NCBI GenBank assembly: GCA_033557685.1
Contig: JAWQRN010000611.1
Location: 1-27,775, forward strand
Reading direction: 5' to 3'
Origin: Sperchopsis tessellata
Lineage: Eukaryota > Arthropoda > Insecta > Coleoptera > Hydrophilidae
DNA length: 27,775 bases
Notes under the pieces: generated by a model
Seen by the model: the letters and a program-made list of their open reading frames with translations, nothing else
Told to the model about the DNA's origin: nothing
Databases searched by the model: none
Part shown: piece after piece, positions 20,348-27,775 of the stretch
How positions within the stretch are numbered: position 1 is the stretch's first letter
How the letters are laid out: every line of letters starts with the position of its first letter
Translations under genes and position numbers: made by a program

Positions 20348-21341
20348 GTGAGTATAAAAATATGTGCTAATGACTAATTTACAGTAAATTGCGTATTTCA
20401 GGAGCATTTGCTATTTTGATATGTCAAAAACCAAAATGGCCGATTATTGATTTTTATCTGACGGATTTTTGATGTTCATTCATCTATTTTATGAAGTCCT
20501 CTTTCAAATCTAATTGAACAATATTAAGTTTGAATTTCTGAAAGGTCTCCGCCCTAAAACGGTAGTTTTTATGTGGTTGACAGCTTTCCTGGTACGGTCA
20601 TTATAAAAAATCAATTTGACAGTTGATGTTGGATTCATATGTAATCTGCCTATTTTATGGTGGTTTTTTATTGACTGACAGTCCTTAATGTAAATTACTA
20701 CTACAACATTACTTTCCCTATATTTTGTTTTCAAATTTAAAATATAAAATGCTGTGCAGTTTTAAATAGGTTCTTGGCAACCCTATTGTATATTAAGTGG
20801 ACTATTACCTGTGCTTTGTTCATAAATATATGTTTTACTTAATATTATCTTAAACACAGTTTTCTAAAATTTAGTCGTGTAATACATACATAATACTCTT
20901 ATTTGTTTTGAACGAATACAATTTTTACTAGGAAAATATACAGTGCTACATTGACAAAGACGTGTTTGGTAATCTTAGTAAATATGCTAGAGATTAGGAT
21001 CTTAGAAAATGTGCTAGAGATTAGGAGATTACATCTACTGGAGTAGAGTTCTTTAACTTGCACATATTCTCGATCACCCACAATTTAGATAAGCCTCTGT
21101 TTTATGTCTTTTTTGCAAGACAGTGTTCAAGTTCACTAACCACCTCATCTGGATTCAAAGCAATCACAGGATTTACAAACTAGCTGCAGAAAAACTAAGA
21201 TGGCTACATATAAGGAAATATTTTGTATGTTATCAACTTGTGAAAGAAAATACAACAGCAACCTGTTCTTTTCCTAAATTATTCCCATCTGCACTTATTT
21301 CAACTTCTTTTCAAAAGTTCCATACCCTCTAAAAAAAAAAA
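20348..21341. other. No gene recognised (probable Lis-1 intron 1)
   Basis: AT-rich, with short, motif-free frames on both strands. GCTAGAGATTAGGA recurs at about 20987 and 21013, a 26-bp duplication. A poly-A run (21330-21341) sits at the end, next to the stop codon of the - strand relic. Confidence 0.4.
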
Positions 21342-22422
21342 CTAGTTCGGCACCGTTGCAAAATATTGTTGAACAGCATCTTTGTCTGCTTTTGTCAGAA
21401 GCAAACTGTTTTGCTTTTGACAAATATAAATGAATAAATAAACGTCTGACAGAGGTAAACCAGGGCTATATCTACTAAATTTATTGTCAATAACAAATAT
21501 TTCCTTAGGCCAATCTTGAAATATCAGATTTTTATCATTTTCATTTGCGCTAATTCTTTGGTTCAGACTTCCAAGACTCGCCTGCGGACTTTGGATTATC
21601 TTTAATTGATTGTATGTATTCCTGTTTATTGAGTTGTTTCCTAGAAATACCTACGTAAAATACTTGTCGCCCTTCAATGCAACCAATTTTTTTTTAACAA
21701 ATTTGTTTTCTGCACAATACTGTTTTTATGTCCAAATCATTATGTAAAATTAAATGTTTGGTACAGTGAATTCTTAGACAATTACAGATATGCAGTACCA
21801 TATTTTCATCTTTTAGTACTGTCTTCAGTTCAGGCCATCGCAAATTTCACGAATGCTTTTTGACCAGTTTGCCCTCTTTTATAAGGAACTTTATTTACTT
21901 TTCATCTGCATAAACTAAGCTAACAACCACATCATTCAATTTTATTGAGAAAATCAGTTCATATCCTATATTTTCTACAGTTTTACCGTCTTTATTTTAT
22001 CGTAATTGGCTTGAACCCTTAGTCTTCGGGGTTTCTTTGTCAGTAGTACTATCTCTCCTTTCTTTAGACAGTGACCAACACTCTCTGTGTTGTGGTCAAA
22101 CACTTTCCTATCTTCATCTATGTTAGCTATCGCTTTATGAACGATCCGTTTTAGTAACAATTATCAATAACTTGTTGGCTCTTATATCTCTTCAGTCAAT
22201 AGTTAATTTAAGTAGTCTTCCTTTGGCTAAGTTAACTTGGCTATTCCTACATCTAATAAGACTTGAAGAAGGGCAAATCATGCTGTGAAAAATGTGAAGT
22301 TCAAGCTTAATTTCAATCATTTTATCAACAAAGAAACTCTCACATCTCTTTAAATCCCACAATCTAGTCACAACCTTATCCATGTGCTCTTTCAAACTAC
22401 CCTTCACAGCACATTCATTCAA
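21342..22422 (-). pseudogene. Decayed reading frame of an unrecognised protein
   Basis: Read on the - strand, protein-like sequence runs for about 350 residues with few stops for such AT-rich DNA. 22422-22192 gives CAVKGSLKEHMDKVVTRLWD and further. 22160-21990 gives KRIVHKAIANIDEDRKVFDH through GEIVLLTKKPRRLRVQANYD. 21984-21550 holds 145 codons with only three internal stops (GYELIFSIKLNDVVVSLVYA; RWPELKTVLKDENMVL; GCIEGRQVFYVGISRKQLNK). A last open piece (NLIFQDWPKEIFVIDNKFSR; SPGLPLSDVYLF) ends at a stop at 21342-21344. At least three frameshifts are needed to connect the parts. I do not recognise the family: it could be an unnamed transposon protein, a viral insertion or a dead host gene. 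A poly-T on the same strand just past the stop argues against a processed transcript in this orientation. Confidence 0.5.
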
Positions 22423-24549
22423 TTCCTATTCTATTACTACTGGATTTATTTTTATATTATGTGCTGCCACCATCATACATAAGTTTGGGAACCAAAAGAT
22501 ATACTTTGATTTTAAGGTTAAATTTTTGAGCTTACAGAATCAAAATTATCCTTCAATTACCTGATAGCACCCAGAACAGTTGGTTGTTTGCCATGACGAA
22601 TTAGTTTTCAAATACCAAGACTTTTTTATCTGCATCTACTTTGAAGATCATTTTTTCTGTTACTTAAGACAACCGGTCTATTGTCCGTAGCTTATTCTCA
22701 CGTAATCCAAGTATTAAATAATCGAGAAGGCAAGAGACTTTGTTGATTACCCTGTTTTATTTCAAACCACAGCTTTTATTTATCATTTTACATGTTTAAC
22801 TTGCCAAAAAATTACGCTTTCCTTAGGTGAATTTTTTACTGTACATATTTTTTTATATTGCCTGATACTGCAAACTATAAATTTGATCTTTACATTTTCT
22901 GCCTGACATAAAACTGTGCTGTACATCTAAAACCTTCTCCTTAGTAATTTTGTGCACTTTTCTCCAATCTCTACTTTCCCAAAGTTAAAATCCAACTTCT
23001 TATCCTCCCTCTGTACACAATATAGCCAAACCATAGCAGTCTCTCTACGTAAGAATGTCATTAATTGTGCCATCCACTCTTGCAACTTTTTAAATCTTTA
23101 AAGTTCCCATCGCATTCGCAAACTTCTTTTAATGAAAAGTTTGTTTACACAATTTTTAGGTTAAAAAGCAAACATGACAACTGACAATACAAACAAAATT
23201 TAAGTAATCATCTTAATAGCGAGGCTGTCACTGAAAGTTAACAACAGACTAAGTATGTAAAGTACCAGCCGAAAGACCAGGATGTGATTTTGGACAAAAT
23301 ATTCTAGGATTAGGAAATTAGAAGAGATGTATAGGGATTCATTGAGATTAAGGTGTGCATTGGACTGGTGACTAAGGAATATCTCAAGGTGTTAAGCAAT
23401 ATTTAGCTTCTGACCTTTAGGATATAAATGTAGTATAAAAGGATTGAAGGAATTAGGTTCGTGATTGCGGAATACAACATGGCTGGCGAAACTAGATCTA
23501 TCACTCTTATTGGGAATACAATTAAGGATTTCTTTGTATCTTGCGTTAAAGAAACATCTAATCTAACCAACGTAAATGCTATCGCTTCCACAAAATAAGA
23601 GAATAAACACCTCTTCTGGTCTACAGTGCTTTTGCTTTTCACCAGCAATTATGAATTGGGAGTGAATGGAAAGATTCCTGAGGTTTTGAGCTAAATCATA
23701 AGATTTAACTCTGACAAAAGGAATGGGAACTTGGTATTTGGGATCTGGTTGAGTAATGGGGTAACATGTAAAATGCTTCTTAACCCCTTATGAAAAGTTC
23801 TTAATGGCATGCTTACCCTAGTCAGTCCTAGTTCACATGGGCAATTTACAAGATAGTTCTAAGCTCCAAGAAGAAAACATTAGGAAGGGAAATTGAGAAC
23901 AGCCTGTGGAACATAGAGTTGAAAAATGCTAATATATGATGCATGGTGTGATTGGAGTTCATAGAATTACAATTATCCATATGGGTATTTTTTCTAAACT
24001 TAAATTATTTTTACTAATGCTGATAATCGTAAGATCAAGAAAATTCAATCGTCTATTCTCTTCTAATTCAAGGATGAATTTCAATATGTAATGAAAAGCA
24101 TTGAGAACCTTGAATATTTTTCCACTGCACTAGCATTACCAGAAACAGTGCAAAAGACATCATCCACTTATCTGAACCAAAATCTTCTAGGTTTCACAGG
24201 AATGTTACTCAAACTGAGAAGGATTTTTTTTAAATGACTCATGAAAATTTCAGCAAGTAAAGAGATTACCCTCCTTGGAAAATCCTTCTGGCTGTTCATT
24301 AAAAATGCCGTTGAACAAGAAGAAATTTTGCTGTAACGCAAGTTTTAAGCAAAGCATTATCAGGAAACCTCCACATCTGAAGTGTCATATCAGAAAGAAG
24401 CTCACAAACAAGTGATAGTAGTGATGTGAGTGGGGTAAATACCCAGTGGGAAGGTAAATATATTTTGGGTATTTACCCTTACTAATAGATACCCAAAACT
24501 AGGTTTTTATTAAACATAACCTCAAATTTGGATAAGAGTCGAGAAAATG
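22423..24549. other. Mostly unassigned; possible LINE scrap at 22800-22945 (-)
   Basis: On the - strand near 22945-22870 the string EKVLDVQHSFMSGRKCKDQI recalls the RT motif QxGFRxGRSxxDxI, followed by LRKA near 22825 where the family has DxxKAF. That is all I can support. A - strand frame at 23403-23648 and the DNA to 24430 hold no motif. A 13-bp perfect inverted repeat is at 24433-24478. Confidence 0.3.
24433..24478. repeat. Perfect 13-bp inverted repeat
   Basis: GGGTAAATACCCA at 24433-24445 is matched by TGGGTATTTACCC at 24466-24478 with a 20-bp spacer. It lies about 70 bp before the first recognisable hAT transposase residues and could be coding-derived repetition or a small foldback. 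Confidence 0.8.
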
Positions 24550-25152
24550 ATCAGTATTTTGAAACCAATAGTAGATCTAATAATGAAACTTGTCAAACGT
24601 TCCCATGATTTATTCTGAGCTCTTGAAAAACAATTCATGAATTGTTACCCCTTTCCTTCCTACAAAAAACAGAAGAGAGTATTGTGCTGAAGAAAATGAA
24701 TGATAGAAAAAATTTTGCAATTGGAAAAATACATCTAGCTGCTTCCATGTTAGATCCTTCTACTCTAGATTGCCAATTGACCTCAGAGGAACAATTGATG
24801 CACTTCATATGCAATGTCGCCGCCAACATGAAACTACCATTTGGCCAAGTTAGAAGTAAACTGACAGATTACCGAGACAAGGTAGGACTTTGGTCAAAGC
24901 GATTTATTTGGAAAGGAGTTAGTGAAGTAAGTCCATTAGCATGGTGGAGAGGATTGCGCGAGACGAATTTATTAGCCGACATCTCCGATCGTAATCTTAG
25001 TGCACCAGTTACGTCTTCAGCCACTGAAAGATCATTCAGCACTTTCAATTGGATACATTGTAATAAAATGAAATCAGCTGACAGCAGAGAGCGCAGGTAA
25101 AATTACCTACATTTCGCAAAACTGGACTGTAGACTTCAATTTTCTCTATTAA
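24550..25152 (+). pseudogene. hAT transposase, C-terminal part, frameshifted
   Basis: hAT transposases cut DNA with a DDE core and end in a conserved dimerisation domain. The relic starts SILKPIVDLIMKLVKRSH with one stop, then shifts frame near 24650-24670. It continues open for about 140 codons: IHLAASMLDPSTLD (family A..LDPR), PLAWWRG near 24932 (P..WW), and APVTSSATERSFSTF near 25003-25047 (the SSxxxER.FS signature). A further shift near 25084 restores AGKITYISQNW and a stop at 25150-25152. The catalytic core with the first two Asp residues and the zf-BED domain is not recognisable upstream, so the copy is 5'-truncated and inactive. It sits in the probable first intron of Lis-1. Confidence 0.85.
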
Positions 25153-25487
25153 GCATAATAAAAAAAAAACAGATTTGGTTTGAGAAGTTATCTATGTGAT
25201 GCATTGATATAATCCAGTGTAAAGTATATGACTAAAAGATTCAAATAATAAGATGTAACATTTAAATTATTAATAAATACCCACTTTGGAGGCTATTAAA
25301 AGGCAATCAACAACCTTAAAAGATAAACGCAGCAGTTTATAAGAAAATTTGGTGGATTTTGAGAAGTCCATAAAGCCTAGGGAAAGACGGGTTCATAGAG
25401 GTGACCTTACATTTTTCAATAAACGGAGTATTACAGTAATGAGATATGACAAATGATAGTATGGAAATATATTAGTCAAATTTTGTG
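25153..25487. other. No gene recognised
   Basis: AT-rich spacer between the hAT relic and a LINE scrap. No inverted terminal repeat of the hAT element could be found here. Confidence 0.4.
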
Positions 25488-25590
25488 AAAATGATTAAAA
25501 AATTTAAAAATGGCAAAGCTGTAGGAGTAGATGGCAGAACTAGTAAAATACGTATATGTGAAAGAGGATTTTTCTAAACTTTGGAGTACA
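25488..25590 (+). pseudogene. LINE (RTE-like) reverse transcriptase finger fragment
   Basis: KMIKKFKNGKAVGVDGRT matches the KNGKAPGxDGI finger motif of non-LTR reverse transcriptases. A one-base shift in the DG segment then yields AELVKYVYVKEDFSKLW, where the family has AELLK followed by a Trp. Only about 33 residues are recognisable. This is the part missing from the - strand LINE at 10318-11475, but it lies 14 kb away in the other orientation, so it is a separate copy. Confidence 0.5.
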
Positions 25591-25901
25591 CAAAGAACCT
25601 TCTGCTTACTAGCTACGCTCTTAAATAACATCTTTATAACAAACAATTTTACATGATATGTGTATTTTACGTTTGCACATGACTTAAAAAACTTTTAAAT
25701 GCAATTTGCTCTTAATTGACTTTTTTATCAATTTTCCTTGTAATAGTATATATGACATTTCTAGGTATTATTAGAATCAAAGATAAGTGTTGATAAATTG
25801 AAAATATACTCAGAATAATTAGTTTTCTAATGATAATTTCAATTTGTGTACTCTTAAATTTTGTCTAAAGAAATATTAAATCACTTTTTTTTGTTTTACA
25901 G
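25591..25901. other. 3' end of the intron before the Lis-1 coding exon
   Basis: AT-rich intronic sequence ending in the polypyrimidine tract and acceptor TTTTTTTTGTTTTACAG (25885-25901). Confidence 0.6.
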
Positions 25902-25946
25902 GTAATGTACTAGGAGTTTTGTTTCAAGTTTGCCCCGGATTTTATC
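25902..25946 (+). promoter_or_regulatory. Lis-1: 5' UTR portion of the Lis-1 exon, with a two-codon upstream ORF
   Basis: Forty-five bases lie between the acceptor and the start codon. They contain ATG TAC TAG at 25905-25913, an upstream ORF of two codons that ends before the main start. Such a minimal uORF could slow initiation, but that is inference. Confidence 0.7.
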
Positions 25947-25984
25947 ATGAAAATGGTTTTGTCTCAACGGCAGCGAGAAGAGCT
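25947..25984 (+). CDS. Lis-1: Lis-1 (PAFAH1B1 family), first coding exon, partial
   Basis: Lis-1 is the dynein regulator with an N-terminal LisH dimerisation motif and seven WD40 repeats; it works with NudE and dynein in nuclear migration and spindle positioning. The exon encodes M-K-M-V-L-S-Q-R-Q-R-E-E and two bases (CT) of the next codon, Leu. That is the known start of insect Lis-1; vertebrate proteins begin at the second Met. The 5' splice site CT|GTAAGTA follows at 25985, and the exon breaks after phase 2, as I recall for the human gene. The acceptor TTGTTTTACAG is at 25901. Nothing of the LisH helix proper (normally next, beginning N-x-A-I-A-D-Y) is found before the window ends, so intron 2 exceeds 1.79 kb. 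The short match is unusually specific. Confidence 0.9.
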
Positions 25985-26710
25985 GTAAGTATATATTTTT
26001 AATAATTAAACTATTTACTAGATGTCAACCTTTCCATTACTGCTCAGCATGCTGGAAAACAACCCACCTCTTAAATACATTAGTTATAATTAAACTTTAT
26101 TGGAATATACATATATTAAACTTTTACCACTAAAATTTATTTCGTAAAACCAGTAGAACTCGGCACAGAATAGATAAATCCTATGTCAACATGTATTCTC
26201 AACATAGCATGTTGAATTGTAAGCTTCGCTCACATAATACACAGTAGACCTAGCCCAACACTCAAAGCGGAGCTCATTTATGTTTAATTCTGAAGTAGCG
26301 AACTTCAAGAAATATGCTCTAGTGAAGGCTTGCCTGGTGCTCTGACTAACCTAAAAATTTTCCACCGATGTAAGAGGTCCTTAAGTCCGCTGAGGCTGTT
26401 CCACTCTTCTTCGGCCATGCTACGTGTGTAGTACTGTAAGTTAGTTTTAGAAATTGAACAATATCGGCTTGTCATTTTTTGCTTCCACAATGTATATTTA
26501 TATTGAACTCAGTTTCGTTTTGGGATTTTGTTTTCTAATTTTCTCGACTTGTAATTTTTACACCGAAGTTCTTGTTAAATTGATATTTATTCTGCTTCCC
26601 ATTGACAGAATGCAGAAGAGTTTGAAGCTTGTATTTCACTACTCCAATGATATCACGAACGCTCAATTTATTGTCCTTCATTTATATCTATTGTTGTTTG
26701 TTTATTTAAA
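25985..26710. other. Lis-1 intron; one GC-richer block of unknown origin
   Basis: Mostly AT-rich. Block 26300-26440 is richer in GC and on the - strand reads SMAEEEWNSLSGLKDLLHRW and onward to GKPSLEH. That is open and protein-like, but I cannot attach it to a family. It may be a scrap of a mobile element in the intron. Confidence 0.4.
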
Positions 26711-26943
26711 GTCGGCCTATTTCCGCTGCTATGGCCAATCCCCGACGCCAGGGATTAGGCGCCCTCACCTGGGAATTTTGCCACATCAAGTGTTCCATTT
26801 GGAATTGGGTTCTTTTACGTGCACGTGGTCTTCATTTTACCTACAATACAAGGGACCCACGTTTCTACTTCCCTCCGGGAAGACGAGCACTAGGAAGACT
26901 TTTCCCTAATCACAAAAAGCCGACCGCCTCTGGGATTCGAACC
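26711..26943 (-). mobile_element. tRNA-derived SINE, 5'-truncated
   Basis: On the - strand, 26943-26932 is GGTTCGAATCCC, a near-perfect RNA polymerase III B box. After the tRNA-like stem come a GGGTCCCTTG segment and CACGTAAAAGAACCC (26821-26807). That last segment recalls the CACGTTAAAGAACCC core found in several invertebrate SINE families. Similarity appears to end near 26711. The A box expected some 40-50 bases before the B box is absent: the flank past 26943 is plain AT-rich DNA, so the copy broke at the B box. It lies in the intron after the first Lis-1 coding exon, antisense to the gene. Confidence 0.7.
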
Positions 26944-27750
26944 ATTTATATCTAAATATAAATACTTGACAGTTTTGATATATCACAAAGAACCCCGTAA
27001 CTACAAGAAATAGATTATGTAATATATATATATATAAATATAATCCTGTTAATTGCGTGGAAAAAAATAAACAAAGCAGCTGCTTGAGAAATTAATATTT
27101 GTGATTTTGGACTTGTGATAAAAGATAAAACTTTTTATGCCTGCTGAGTATGGGAAAACCAGAATTATTATTTTCATATATTTACGATCTTTTCAACAAC
27201 TCTAAGAGCTGGAAATGCTAAGGCATATTAGACAAACCTGGAGTATAAAAATAACTTCTAGTCCTTACATCAGTAAAGGATTGGATCATTGGACTGAAGG
27301 TTTTAGATAACCTATACATTTAGGAAAATCACAGTTTCGTGTTGTATAATTTAATATCAAAAAATTATTAAAAACAATTGAAAAATTACTTTGATTCCAC
27401 CTAAAACGTAGTCTGTAATGTAAATCTAACATGTGATACATTTATCATTTTATGAAAAAAAATTGTGCTATCGTAAAAATTGTAAAGATCATAGTGAACA
27501 TGGCTAACATGATATTTTTTATAACTTTTACCATAGGGACTGAAGAGAGAAACTCCCAGTTTGTTCATGGGTTTGTAGCTAGTGAAGTGGTAGAATCCGC
27601 TTAACATTGCTTTATTAAAGCAAATATGGAGAAACAGGTGATTCTCTACAGTACCCAGATCCCACTTTTACAATTAATTTGCATTACATTTCAAGGTTTG
27701 CTTATAATTATGTAGTAATATAGAAGATACCTGTATTTATTTTTGTACTC
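26944..27750. other. Lis-1 intron, no other gene recognised
   Basis: AT-rich, with a short TA tract at 27022-27036. No second Lis-1 exon or other motif is visible. The - strand frame at 27401-27607 has no motif. Confidence 0.5.
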
Positions 27751-27775
27751 ATATATATATATATATATATATAAA
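27751..27775. repeat. (TA)n microsatellite at the window edge
   Basis: TA tract of at least 22 bases, running to the last bases of the window. Confidence 0.9.

Noticed and set aside
26454..26955. 151-codon and 74-codon + strand frames
   Set aside because: The GC-rich part is the antisense of a tRNA-derived SINE (B box on the - strand), so the frames are incidental.
1..27775. CRISPR array, tRNA or rRNA genes, integrated virus with intact genes
   Set aside because: No regularly spaced direct repeats with unique spacers, no complete tRNA cloverleaf and no rRNA segment were seen. No frame matched a viral replication or capsid motif that I could recognise.

Overview
This window reads as nuclear DNA from an arthropod, most probably an insect. 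It is AT-rich and gene-poor, carries long (TA)n microsatellites, and is full of decayed mobile elements. The one gene I recognise with confidence is the first coding exon of Lis-1 (PAFAH1B1 family) at 25947-25984 on the + strand. It has the Met-Lys-Met-Val start that I know from insect orthologues, a polypyrimidine acceptor before it and a GTAAGTA donor after it. A CpG-rich stretch ending in a GTGAGT donor at 20348 is my candidate for its non-coding first exon. If so, 20348-25901 is intron 1, and everything from 25985 to the end is intron 2.

Layout. 1-2510: C-terminal GIY-YIG endonuclease pieces of two different Penelope-like elements. The second is flanked by an inverted repeat built on a 34-bp iterated unit. 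2510-4640: no recognised gene. 4651-5435: two plausible exons of a protein I do not recognise, followed 60 bp later by a 308-bp near-palindromic MITE. 6535-7400: a diverged nested inverted/tandem repeat. 7400-9050: hydrophobic ORFs only. 9052-11475: pieces of RTE-like LINEs, the larger with both endonuclease and reverse transcriptase on the - strand. 13177-13236: a 60-bp exon-like segment encoding a membrane helix. 15621-18715: another copy of the 34-bp-unit repeat, then a long, badly damaged Jockey-clade LINE. 19065-19256: a short non-autonomous hAT element. 21342-22422 (-): a decayed reading frame of unknown identity. 24550-25152: the C-terminal part of a hAT transposase. 25488-25590: an RTE-like RT scrap. 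26711-26943 (-): a tRNA-derived SINE tail.

How the parts relate. Nearly all the elements are dead: internal stops, frameshifts, lost catalytic residues and missing ends. Two (TA)n tracts interrupt or end recognisable LINE reading frames, and others lie beside element remnants. The host signal is three separate + strand loci: the unknown two-exon gene, the membrane-helix exon and Lis-1. The last two are recognisable mainly by their splice sites. All reading is by eye; no alignment or database search was run.
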